Shown here: piece by piece, positions 17,613 through 27,200 of the stretch | How the letters are laid out: every line of letters starts with the position of its first letter | Position numbering within the stretch: the first letter of the stretch is position 1 | Assembly (NCBI GenBank): GCA_958366945.1 | Contig: CATXCY010000008.1 | Coordinates: 1 to 64,000, forward strand | DNA: 64,000 nt | Reading direction: 5' to 3' | DNA from: Bruticola sp004554425 | GTDB taxonomy: Bacteria > Vulcanimicrobiota > Xenobia > Xenobiales > Xenobiaceae | Position numbers and translations under genes: made by a program | Notes under the pieces: model-generated | The model's input: the letters and a program-made list of their open reading frames with translations, nothing else | Told to the model about the DNA's origin: nothing | The model's database searches: none

Positions 17613-19979
17613 TTATTTTTTAGAGCTACGACTCTTCTTTACGGGTATAGCTTCGGCTGGCACCAAAAGTGGGAATTGTTCTAACAAAGCTTCCAATTTG
17701 CCAACGTAATAGGCGCTGTTTTCATCTGGCGCGGCCGTATTATATAAGCTCAATTCTTTGGCATTTTCGAAAATACGTACGCTCCTCTTATTGCCAGTAA
17801 TGTAATAGCGCACCGCTTTACCAGCAGCATAAGCATACTTAGATTTAAGGGCAACTTCATAGGCAGCGGCACGGTTGCGACTGCTCTTTTCGATTTTTTT
17901 ACTGTAATTTTCCAAAGAATCGTTTAGAATTTCAGTTTTAGCCAGCAAAGTTATAGGAATATTGTGTTGCAAAATATCCTCTTTGAGCTGAGCTATATAA
18001 GCTACCGCCTCCGCCGGGCGTCCTTGCAACACCAAAGAGGCGGTGCGCTGCAAAGCCAAACGCAAATAAGGCTCACGTGAACGAGAGCGGAAGGTAGCGC
18101 CACTGAAGGTCAAATTGCCATTTTTATCAAGAAGTACGTAATTTTTGGTAGTGTGAGAATACATAGAGGGATAAAAACCATCTAATTCCACTCCAACACC
18201 AGAAGGCAAAATACTATTTATGGCTTCAGATATTTTCTGGCCATAGACTTCCGGCGCTTCTTCCGACTCGGGAGCAGCCTGAAAATACACACCATCAGTA
18301 TCGTACTCTACAACACGACAACCAAGGTTCTTTAATTTATCAATAATAGTAGCCAAAATTTCTCTGCCCTTAGCAGTAACCTGAGAGGCTCGGGTAAAAT
18401 CGGCGAAATTGCCTTGAGCAAATCCCAAGTAGCCGTAAAAAGAATTGATTAAAATCTTGAATGTACTCTGTAAAGCGTCATAAAAGCGCACTTTTTCCAC
18501 ATCTCGCTCAGGCTCTTTTTGAGCTTGGCGCATAAGGGCCTTAGCTTTGAGGCGGAAATTGCGCAATTTAGCCAACAAATTGAGGAAAAGGCCCAACTCG
18601 TCAGCCTGAGGCCCTAAATTGTAACTGAGCATAATTGAGGGATAAAGCGATTGCACGTCACAGTGATAAACATCATGGACAATACCTTCCACTTCTTGGC
18701 CTGCAGAAGCGCCCATATATTCGGCTACTTGCGGCTTATCCGGAATACTGGCTGAATTACTTAAATAATAGCGCAAGAACAGACTGTTAATTTTGGTGGC
18801 CGTACCGCGCAAAATGGTATTTTGCAAAGAATACGGGAAAAATTGAGCTTGAACATAGAAAGGATAAAGCAAAGCTTCACTAACTTTTTCAAGCAAGCGG
18901 CCATAAAATATGGCTTGTTCCTTTTCTGAAGCAAAGGTTGGCTCTTCTTCTCCCATTATTCCCAATGACTGGGCAGTTTCTTCCAGAGAGAAAGTTTCCA
19001 ATTCGCGGAAAGTGACATCACGCAAGCGGGAGAGCATCAAAGTGTCGACTAATTCGCGCCCCCACAAATCCCAGTAAATGTAGTCGTAGCGTTTGTTGGC
19101 AATAGTAGTGTAAGTTTTACGTCCTTTGGGCTCTAAGCAAACGCCTTTAGGCACGGTGCGCTTTTTGTCCGCCTGGATAAAGTCACGTCCCAGCAACAAC
19201 TTTACTTTGACTTTTTTGGCCCTAGCTTGCAAATAAGGCAAAATATCATCATACAAAAAATGGCCTTCGATAATATCTGGATCCCAATTTTTGACATTTT
19301 GCACAAAATCTTTAAGTAAATCGGCTTCGCTGCCGCCATAATCATTTAAACAAAGTGATTTTTCCCGACCGTCGGAAAGACGCATGTAAAGACAACCGAT
19401 ACTTTCTTCGGCACAACCATGCAAATTTTCTCCATTGCCACAAGAAGTTAGTACAGTTAATCCTAAACGCAAAATTTCCTTAAAATTTAAGCCGTTAAAA
19501 AGGCAAAATCCGGCTTGAGTGAGGTATAAGTTTACCAAATCGCTACTATAAAGTTGTAAAGCGCTGTGCTCAGCCAGAGGAAGATGGGCTGATTCTAATC
19601 TAACTTCTTTATATAAAGAAGTGAACATTTTATTTAAAGCTACCAATTCTTCATTGTCGTTAGCCGAAACAATACTATTAAAAAAACCAGTTCCACTCAA
19701 TTTCTGAGATTCATAATTGTCAACTTCACTATGAGCCAAAGCATCGTAAAATTTAGAATAATGCAACCATAAATAAGGGCGGAATTTTTCTCGCTTCAAC
19801 TGAACAGGTTGGCTACCAGATTCGACTTCGTCAGCAGCACGACGCTGCCAAATATAAACTTCATTATCATTTACGGCTACCCCCACCACACGCGGACATG
19901 GATTAGCCCCTAAAAGTTCAGGACAGCGATCGCTATCCAATACATCAGCCAGTGAGAGGCGTATTCCTTCTGTTTTCAT
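17613..19979 (-). CDS. Family B DNA polymerase, exonuclease motifs lost
   Basis: The ~788-aa protein has an intact polymerase core: motif A DVQSLYPSIMLSYNL (about residue 438), motif B LINSFYGYLGF (about 511) and motif C EYDTDGVYF (about 558). The exonuclease-like region is recognisable (DPDIIEGH, LRGTATKINSLFL) but all three catalytic motifs are changed: D-x-E of ExoI reads LTVLT (about 172), the ExoII Asp position reads HFLYDDILPYL (about 236), and the ExoIII Tyr-x3-Asp reads YGRLL (about 358). So it should copy DNA without proofreading. The ATG 19979 start is preferred to TTG 20027, which lacks a Shine-Dalgarno. Bacterial family B enzymes often act in repair or lesion bypass; here that is inference. 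Confidence 0.9.
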   Translation of the reverse strand: MKTEGIRLSLADVLDSDRCPELLGANPCPRVVGVAVNDNEVYIWQRRAADEVESGSQPVQLKREKFRPYLWLHYSKFYDALAHSEVDNYESQKLSGTGFFNSIVSANDNEELVALNKMFTSLYKEVRLESAHLPLAEHSALQLYSSDLVNLYLTQAGFCLFNGLNFKEILRLGLTVLTSCGNGENLHGCAEESIGCLYMRLSDGREKSLCLNDYGGSEADLLKDFVQNVKNWDPDIIEGHFLYDDILPYLQARAKKVKVKLLLGRDFIQADKKRTVPKGVCLEPKGRKTYTTIANKRYDYIYWDLWGRELVDTLMLSRLRDVTFRELETFSLEETAQSLGIMGEEEPTFASEKEQAIFYGRLLEKVSEALLYPFYVQAQFFPYSLQNTILRGTATKINSLFLRYYLSNSASIPDKPQVAEYMGASAGQEVEGIVHDVYHCDVQSLYPSIMLSYNLGPQADELGLFLNLLAKLRNFRLKAKALMRQAQKEPERDVEKVRFYDALQSTFKILINSFYGYLGFAQGNFADFTRASQVTAKGREILATIIDKLKNLGCRVVEYDTDGVYFQAAPESEEAPEVYGQKISEAINSILPSGVGVELDGFYPSMYSHTTKNYVLLDKNGNLTFSGATFRSRSREPYLRLALQRTASLVLQGRPAEAVAYIAQLKEDILQHNIPITLLAKTEILNDSLENYSKKIEKSSRNRAAAYEVALKSKYAYAAGKAVRYYITGNKRSVRIFENAKELSLYNTAAPDENSAYYVGKLEALLEQFPLLVPAEAIPVKKSRSSKK

Positions 19980-20219
19980 TTTTATTATTGACTCCCAGTT
20001 GCTTTTTATCCAAAAATCCCGATCCAAAGCGGAAAAGACGTCGGAGGGGAAAAAATTATCTATTAAGAATAACGCAGAGTTATTTGCGGAAAGAGACGCG
20101 CACTCCCTCCGTTTGCTCGGAAACTATTTCAAGTTAGGCTTTATTTATACTTTGCGGCTCTCGGCAAAACGTGCGTTTGCCACCCCAAGAATATCTAAAA
20201 AAAAGAGAGGTATGATACC

Positions 20220-21179
20220 GTGTCGATATCATCAAAATTTTCTCTCGCTTTATGCACTACAGTTTTAGCTTTAGGCTTAGCGGTTCCAGCTCTGGCTGAT
20301 CCAGCCGACATTAGCGGCATGACCAATTTAAACCAAAACGCCATCATAACGGTTTCAGATGTCAAGACTAAGTCAGACAAACCTCGCTTACATATCCTTC
20401 AAGTAAAGGATGAGAAAGGCGCCAAATTCTTACCTATCGAAGTCTCTGCCTGGGATGTAAACGGCGATTCTTCGGCTCAGAAAGCTAGCGATCTGGAAGC
20501 GATATGCCAAGTGCCAGGTCGTCCCTACCATTTTTATGCTTTTGAAAGTGGCTATTGGAAAGGCGGTTCTGGACGAGCTTTCGAAATTGAAGTGGGTCAC
20601 GACCCTTATTCCGGGTGGATAGCCAGAGTTGTCAATGTCTTTAATCCATTCCCCATGCCAGCCGACGGTATAACTCCTGATCATTTACAAATAGAAGGTT
20701 GCGCCGCTTTGCAAGACGGCCAGCAAAATATTTACATCTTGTTGGGATTGCGCGGCGATTCAGATCATGCCGGCCAATTGGTTGTCACCCGCTTAGAAGA
20801 CAACAAATTCGTAGAATTAGAGCGCAAAAATATCGATTTACGCGATTTCCTTAACGGCGGTCGCAGTTGCTCAGACTTAAATTTGCAACCTAATGGAGAG
20901 AATAAATTCCGCATCCTCAGCGTGGGAACTACTGACGAAGGCGACCTTGGCCCGTTTGATTCAGTTATTTGCGAAGTTGGAACAGTAGAAATTAAGGACA
21001 AAGGCTACAAACTTTCCATGCTCAAAGAGCCAGTGCAAAATTATCGCATCAATGGCTTGAAAGTAGAATCTCTTTGCAGCTACTTTGGCGAAAACTCCGA
21101 CTTATGTATTGGCACTGATGACGAAGCTTTCCATGTAGTATTCCGTCCTCTCCCCCGTTTACAAAAAGCTAAGAAATAA
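20220..21179 (+). CDS. Exported protein of unknown function
   Basis: I do not recognise a family. The 319-aa protein begins with a clear signal peptide (hydrophobic core LALCTTVLALGLAVPALA, cleavage near ALA-DPAD). The mature part is beta-rich with repeated strand-turn segments (ILLGLRGDSDHAGQLVV, FRILSVGTTDEGDLGPFD), reminiscent of a small beta-propeller. It has five Cys in the mature part. The GTG start has GAGAGG about 11 bases upstream. It is transcribed away from the polymerase gene and ends in a weak terminator at 21195. Confidence 0.7.
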   Translation: MSISSKFSLALCTTVLALGLAVPALADPADISGMTNLNQNAIITVSDVKTKSDKPRLHILQVKDEKGAKFLPIEVSAWDVNGDSSAQKASDLEAICQVPGRPYHFYAFESGYWKGGSGRAFEIEVGHDPYSGWIARVVNVFNPFPMPADGITPDHLQIEGCAALQDGQQNIYILLGLRGDSDHAGQLVVTRLEDNKFVELERKNIDLRDFLNGGRSCSDLNLQPNGENKFRILSVGTTDEGDLGPFDSVICEVGTVEIKDKGYKLSMLKEPVQNYRINGLKVESLCSYFGENSDLCIGTDDEAFHVVFRPLPRLQKAKK

Positions 21180-21194
21180 CTTTTTTTACTACCC

Positions 21195-21221
21195 AGCCCT
21201 CGCCCCTCAAAGTCGGGGGCT
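21195..21221 (+). terminator. Probable intrinsic terminator
   Basis: AGCCCTCG pairs with CGGGGGCT (one wobble) and is followed by TTATTTA. It sits between the exported-protein gene and nadE. Confidence 0.6.
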
Positions 21222-21283
21222 TTATTTACGTTATAATCTCAAAATATCGCTACTTAACTAGCTAGAAAGGCTATTAGCCTATC

Positions 21284-22933
21284 ATGAAACTGTTTATAGC
21301 ACAGATAAATCCTACTGTCGGCGACGTCGAAAAGAACAGCCGCCTCATCGTTAAAGCTATCGAGCAAGCCAAAGAAGCTCAAGCTTCGTTGGTTGTTTTC
21401 CCTCAGATGGCACTTACCGGCTATCCTCCTCACGATTTACTTCGCAATCGCGCTTTCACCGTTGCCATTAGCGAAGCTTGGCACACTATAGCTGAAGCTT
21501 GCCAAGGACTCAAAGCCATTGTCGGCTCTCCGATTGTCTGCCAAGAAGACGAAGAAGAGACGCTTTATAACGGAGCTGTCTTACTTTCCCACACTGAAAA
21601 AGCTGAAATTATTCCTCTACAAGCTTCAGCTTTACACGATCATTCTTGGTTTGAGGCCTCCGACTATTTTAACAACGGTTCTGCAATTGCATCTGCCATT
21701 ACTTGCGAAGATTATAAAGTTATCTTATCTATAGATGACGAAATTTTAGACGAAGAATTTGCTTCTTTGGCCCAGCAAGAAAAGCAATCTGGCAACAAGC
21801 AAATTTTAGCCATCAATTTGGCCGCCCGTCCCTTCATTTCCGGACAATGGAAACAGCATGTAGCTTTATTGCAACAGCGTGCCCAAGAATTGGGAGTACA
21901 CATTTTGGAAGCCAACTTGGTAGGCGGCCAAGATCAGATCATTTTAGAAGGCGGCTCTTTGCTTATTTCCAACCAGGGCCAGCTTTTGCACTATGCGCCG
22001 CGCTTCCATGAATATTGTCATCTTTGGACATTGAGTAGCCAAAGCACAACTCAGTCTATGCCACTTCCTGCCGAAGATGAGAAATGGGCCAAAGAAAGCG
22101 AATTAGCTGAAGCTATATGCTTAGGCTTAGGCGATTATATGCGCAAAAACGGTTTTACCGACGTTGTGTTGGGCATTTCCGGCGGTATCGATTCGGCCCT
22201 GTGTGCTGCTTTAGCCGTGAAAACTCTGGGTTCAGAACATGTACACGGCATTTATATGCCTAGCCGCTTCAGTACCGACATAAGTGAAGAAGAAGGAGCC
22301 AAACTTTGCCGCAGCCTCGGTATCGATTTGCAATTATTGCCTATCGAAGGGCCCAGAGCCGCTTTTACCGAGTTGCTGGCCCCAGCCTTTGCGGGACGTA
22401 GTTTTGATATTACGGAAGAGAATATTCAAGCTCGTATCCGTGCTATTTTAGTAATGGCCATGTCCAATAAGTTCGGCTGGTTGGCTATATGCACTGGTAA
22501 TAAAGCTGAAGAAGCGGTAGGCTACTCTACCTTGTACGGAGATGGAGCCGGCGGTATTGCTCCTATTATGGATCTTTACAAAAACGAGGTTCGCTCACTT
22601 TGCCGTTATCTGAATAAAGATAAAGAGATAATTCCCTCTCTGATTATTACCCGCCCTCCTTCAGCAGAATTGCATGAAGGCCAAAAGGACTCAGATAGCT
22701 TACCTGATTATGATGTCCTTGATGCTATGCTCAAAGCCTATTTGGAAGAAGGGCATACTAAAGCTGAGCTCAAAGCCGAGGGCTTCGACGAAGCTATGGT
22801 AGAAAAAGTAATTCGTCTGGTGGAGCGCAGTGAATTTAAACGTCAGCAAGGGCCTATTGGTTTGAAGTTGTCGCCTATGCTTTTGGGCTTAGATCGTCAT
22901 ATGCCCATCACTAAAGGTATTCACGCTCTTTAA
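21284..22933 (+). CDS. nadE: NAD synthetase with glutaminase-like domain lacking its catalytic triad
   Basis: The 549-aa enzyme has a C-terminal NAD synthetase domain (GISGGIDSAL P-loop near 298-306, NKAEEAVGYSTLYGDGAGG, RPPSAELHEGQKDSD) that amidates nicotinic acid adenine dinucleotide. The N-terminal nitrilase-fold domain (1-250) normally frees ammonia from glutamine with a Glu-Lys-Cys triad. Here FPELALTGYPP reads FPQMALTGYPP (Gln41), the Lys position falls on Ala114/Ser115, and the ICED strand aligns to SIDDE (Asp151). A Cys exists at 141, but aligned in a turn. So ammonia may be the direct donor. The length is about 100 residues short of the fused M. tuberculosis-type enzyme but typical for this shorter type. 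Confidence 0.93.
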   Translation: MKLFIAQINPTVGDVEKNSRLIVKAIEQAKEAQASLVVFPQMALTGYPPHDLLRNRAFTVAISEAWHTIAEACQGLKAIVGSPIVCQEDEEETLYNGAVLLSHTEKAEIIPLQASALHDHSWFEASDYFNNGSAIASAITCEDYKVILSIDDEILDEEFASLAQQEKQSGNKQILAINLAARPFISGQWKQHVALLQQRAQELGVHILEANLVGGQDQIILEGGSLLISNQGQLLHYAPRFHEYCHLWTLSSQSTTQSMPLPAEDEKWAKESELAEAICLGLGDYMRKNGFTDVVLGISGGIDSALCAALAVKTLGSEHVHGIYMPSRFSTDISEEEGAKLCRSLGIDLQLLPIEGPRAAFTELLAPAFAGRSFDITEENIQARIRAILVMAMSNKFGWLAICTGNKAEEAVGYSTLYGDGAGGIAPIMDLYKNEVRSLCRYLNKDKEIIPSLIITRPPSAELHEGQKDSDSLPDYDVLDAMLKAYLEEGHTKAELKAEGFDEAMVEKVIRLVERSEFKRQQGPIGLKLSPMLLGLDRHMPITKGIHAL

Positions 22934-23024
22934 ATACAATTGACTTAAAATAAAGCTTGTCAGAGATAAGCTAAGGGCATGCTCTCAAGTTTGCTCTGGC
23001 ATGCTTTAGATCTAAGCCGACAGC

Positions 23025-23080
23025 ATAAGCGAACTGCAATCGATTCAACTACAAAAGAAACAGACTGGCAGTTCGCTTAT
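23025..23080 (+). terminator. Long-loop inverted repeat downstream of nadE
   Basis: ATAAGCGAACTGC at 23025-23037 and GCAGTTCGCTTAT at 23068-23080 are perfect 13-base arms with a 30-base loop. The following bases are only mildly T-rich (TTAGTTG). It may end the nadE transcript or be a leader structure of the next gene, which starts 61 bases later. Confidence 0.45.
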
Positions 23081-23141
23081 TTAGTTGTGGGAAGTTTATC
23101 AACTTCACATTTTTACTACCGGTTATTAGTTAGGATTATTT

Positions 23142-24164
23142 TTGCTTATGGGTATGGAAATTCGCGGTCCCAACTTAGGGACATACGACGCAGGTTACCT
23201 GCAGGCCGTTCAGCGCGAAATGGCCCGCAGCGTAAAATCAAACATATTAAAAGAAGTAGGCGATATTGAAGACCAGGTTGCTTTGGCTTTGCAAGGCAAT
23301 TTGGAAGATTCGGTCACTTTGTCACCGGAAGCCAAAGCCTATCTGAAGAAACTGCGCCGCAAACTTCTCAAGCACAAGGGCATAGATCTTATTGGCGAAG
23401 AAGACAACGAGGAAGATGAAGAGGAAAAACCTGAGCGCGACTTTAACGGCTTGCTTAGCGACTTAGACTCTTTCCGCCGCAGCAAGTCGGAACAAGAAGG
23501 GCAAAAGCAACCACAAAACTTAATTTTCCCTACCACAATACAACTTTCTGGCTTTGTACCCAATCATAATAAACGCGTTCAGCATCAAGTTTATTCGCCG
23601 GTACGCGAGACGATTAACCGCATGATCTATTACGCCCCCACGGAAGCTTCACGTCTCAAAGTTCAAGATGAACTTGAGCCAATGGGAGCCAAGATTATTT
23701 CTCAAGTGAGATCTTTTGGCGCTCATATTATTGTGTTGGATCGTCGCCAAGCTCTCACTCAATTAAAAATAAAAGGCATGTATGTAGTCGCTCCTTCAGA
23801 GAAGACCTTTGACGGCCGCTACTGGTCTGAAGTGCGTGGACTATACGATTCTTCCAGGCGCCTACTAGTTATAGGTGAAGAGCAACTAGGACAGCCCAAT
23901 CATTCGGTAGCTAGACACGAATTTGCTCACGCCTACGACAACGCTTTTAGTGAAACTCACGGTCGCAGATTGCCTTTATCTGTACAATTGTGGAATAAAT
24001 TCCGTCATAGCCGCACAGGTTTAGTGTCTAATTACGCTTCTACTAATCCAGCAGAATATTTTGCCGAAACTGTAGAAGCTTACTTCCAACCGGCTTTAAA
24101 GCCTATTGTGGAGCAGCGTGACCCAGAAATGTATGCATATTTGCAAGAGCTTTTCAGCGCTTAA
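23142..24164 (+). CDS. Anthrax-lethal-factor-like (M34/ATLF) metallopeptidase
   Basis: The C-terminal half carries RHEFAHAYDNAF (HEFAH at about 260-264) and TNPAEYFAETVEAYF (about 301-315). Both closely resemble the zinc-site motifs of anthrax lethal factor (HEFGH and the NEAEFFAE region), so both His, the Glu and the downstream Glu ligand are present. Residues 1-110 are charged helix, with an acidic run near 88-98. No signal peptide or membrane segment is seen, so it looks cytosolic. TTG 23142 has TTAGGAT about six bases upstream; ATG 23148 or 23154 are possible. The substrate is unknown, and calling it a toxin would be unsupported. Confidence 0.75.
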   Translation: MLMGMEIRGPNLGTYDAGYLQAVQREMARSVKSNILKEVGDIEDQVALALQGNLEDSVTLSPEAKAYLKKLRRKLLKHKGIDLIGEEDNEEDEEEKPERDFNGLLSDLDSFRRSKSEQEGQKQPQNLIFPTTIQLSGFVPNHNKRVQHQVYSPVRETINRMIYYAPTEASRLKVQDELEPMGAKIISQVRSFGAHIIVLDRRQALTQLKIKGMYVVAPSEKTFDGRYWSEVRGLYDSSRRLLVIGEEQLGQPNHSVARHEFAHAYDNAFSETHGRRLPLSVQLWNKFRHSRTGLVSNYASTNPAEYFAETVEAYFQPALKPIVEQRDPEMYAYLQELFSA

Positions 24165-24298
24165 TCAAGAATTTATAAGGTAGAGAGAAGTCGATGTGTT
24201 TTTCTAAAAGGAAAAGCTGCGGCTTTTGAAACAATTAACAATCTGTTTAGTCAGAACACGAATTTTTTATTCATTAGGTCAGGAATTTTCTCAAGCTT

Positions 24299-27200
24299 AT
24301 GAACAGACTCACTTTTACTGCAGCAGCTGTTTCTTTACTTTGTTTAGCTCCTTTGTCGGCAGCTTACTCACAAGAGCCTCAAGTTCATGGCCGTCTGTAC
24401 AATACCTATTCTCAAGCCGTAGCTCAAGCTAATCCTTGGGATAAGTACCAAGCTGAACCAGCAGCTAAAGCTAAAAATACCACTCAGAGCACAGATACTC
24501 CCTCATCAGCTCCTACAGCTACCGGTTCTTCGGCTAACCCTTGGGACAAATACCAAGCTGAGCCTTCAAGTTCAAAAAAAGTCTCAGGCTCTAGTTCATC
24601 TCCCAAAGCTATGCCCATTCCAGCAACTGCCGAAGGTAGTCCCGAAGTTGAAGATAATTTGCCAGAAGTAACAGGCAACAACCCTTGGGATAAATATGCT
24701 CCTGCTCCTTCACCAGTAAAAGCCAAGAAAAAAAACACTGCTAAAATAAAAGAACGTCCGGCCAAATTGGAATTGGCCCAGCCTTTACCAGAGCAAGAAA
24801 TTCCTCAAGGACCGCGAGTTATCAAAAACAACCTGGCTATAGGTACCGACAATTATTTTGCTATAGAGTATGCTGGTCAGTTGGTAGGTTATTCCCAATA
24901 CAAGATAAATCGTCTTTTAACTTTAGGCGGTCAATCTACCTACGTCATGGATTCTGCGTCACGTATAAAAATGGGCGTAGAGACAGTACAAGATCTGAAA
25001 TTCACCGCCAATACCCAAATTGACAAAAAGACTTTAGCGCCAGCTTTATTCCTCTGTATTCAAGGTGAACAGAAAAGTAAAGATGCTTTAAGCGTTAATT
25101 GTATATACTCCGAAGATTTTATTGCTCAGAACAACAATTACATGGGCAAAGAACAAGGATATTTGCAAAAATATTCGGCCAACCATCCTCCTCTGATTGT
25201 ATTTAACAACTTGTGGGGCCATCTCGATACTTTTCCAGAACATTACTGGCTTATGGTCAGAGCCGCTTCTCAGGGCGGAGTTTTAGATACATACGATCCC
25301 ATCTTACAAGGTATAGGCAAAACTATTGTCTACAAACCGATAAAAGAAACTTGGAAAGACCGCGATAGAGTTGCACACACAACTTTTGTCTATAAAATTA
25401 CCGACGCGAACTCCGCTCCTCTAGCTTACGTGCGAGTTTACGCCAAAAATTACGAGTTGGCCGAAATCAGAGAGATCGGTTCAGGCTTAGTTTTCCGCCG
25501 TTCTACTCCCGGCGTGGTTTCGTCTGTTGCCAAATCTTCTGGACAACGCATTAAAGCTAATTCGGAAATTTCCAATATTTATTTCCAAGATCCAGACAAG
25601 CTTACCCATTTAGAAGCTTTTGTCGATTTGAGATTGCGCGGTGGAGAATTAGCTCAACACCAAATCAAAAATTACAAGCAACAGTTTTACGGCGAAGTAA
25701 AAGAAGGGCAAATTAAGGGACGTGCTGTGGTGAGTAGCGACTTAAAAAGCGAAACTCCCAAAGCAAAATTTCCTTTTACAGAAACAATCCCCGATGAACT
25801 CAAAAAGTATTTACAAGCTTGTCCCGGCATTGAGCTTGAAGTAAATAGCCTGACAACTAAAGCCAAAGAAGTCACTTGGAAATCGGAAACAGCTTTCCAA
25901 GCCGCCCAGCGCTTAAATGGTTATGTATCTAACCAAATAGCCGAAGGTGTAGCTTTACCTTCAGCGCGTCAAACTTTGGAGAACCAAGTAGGCAACCCCG
26001 AAGGAAAGGCTTTGCTTTTAACAGCCTTACTCAGAGCTGTCAAGATCCCCGCCAGAGTTGTGGGAGGTTTGTCTTATAATAAAGGTTCCTTTACAGTGCA
26101 TCGCTGGACAGAAGCTTGGCTGGGCGCCGAAGATGGTTGGGTTGCCTTTGACCCCACAACCAACGAATCTGGCTTCATTAACGCTTCCCACATTACTTTG
26201 TGGGAGAGTGGCGATCTCCAAGCCATGGACATTTATGTAGAGAAGTTTTCTCCCCGTCCCCCTCGTACTACAGATTATTTCAAAACAGCTCTCAAGTGGC
26301 CCATAGGTGAAAAACGCACCTATGGTATCTACCATAAGGGCAAACTTATCGGTTTAGAAAGCTCCTACATGTACGATATGGAAGTGCGCGAAGGTGGCGA
26401 GACTTACGATTTTAAGTCTGAATCGGTAATTTTGCGCGATGAGAAGCCTCTTGTCTTCGAAAGTACTCTTAGCATGAACCAAAATGCTTTGCCTATTTCT
26501 TTCCAAGCTACAGAAGATAACGGGGTTAAAGTTCATCATGAAAGCTTCACCTTCAAGGGGACCAATATTACCCAAGCTCTCGATCTTAAAGAATCGAAAT
26601 CGCTGCCCAGACCGGCTAAATCAAAAGCGCTTATAGAGCGCGAAAAAGCTGAGGCCGAAAAACAAAGTGAAGTACAAGCGGAAGAAGCTCAGCTTGAACA
26701 AAATCCTCCCCTTCCTGAATCTATTCAAGTTGAACAAGCTAACGCGGTTGCTCAGCCTACGCTTAACAGTGCGCAACCCAAGACGCAGAGCCAGCCTACT
26801 GCGACGGAGTCGAGCGCCGAAAAGGCGAACAGCAACCAGGAGCCGAGCCAGAAGCAGGATGCAACCTCTACTGACGTTGCGGAGGCTGATAAGCTTGATC
26901 AGGGAATTGGTGAGGCTGCTCAAGGCGCTTCTGGAGATATAAACAAAGAGAAAGAATTGCCCGAAACGGCTATTTCTGATGCTGAGAAAGAGGCTGCTGA
27001 AGCTGAAGCTAAAGAACAAGCTGAACTTAAGGCACGCCAAGAAGCCAAAGAACGCTTGCTTGAAATTAAAGCTTGTTACGACGAAGCCAAGCAACAAGCT
27101 GCCGAAGCCGAAAAAGCCAAACAAGCCGACGCTAAAGACGCGGAAAAAGACAGTGTAAAGGCCGACTCCGACAACACCGAAAAAGTGGATGATTCTAAGG

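Noticed and set aside
22979..23269. ORF of 96 codons before the M34-like gene
   Set aside because: It overlaps the better-supported gene and has no family or Shine-Dalgarno.
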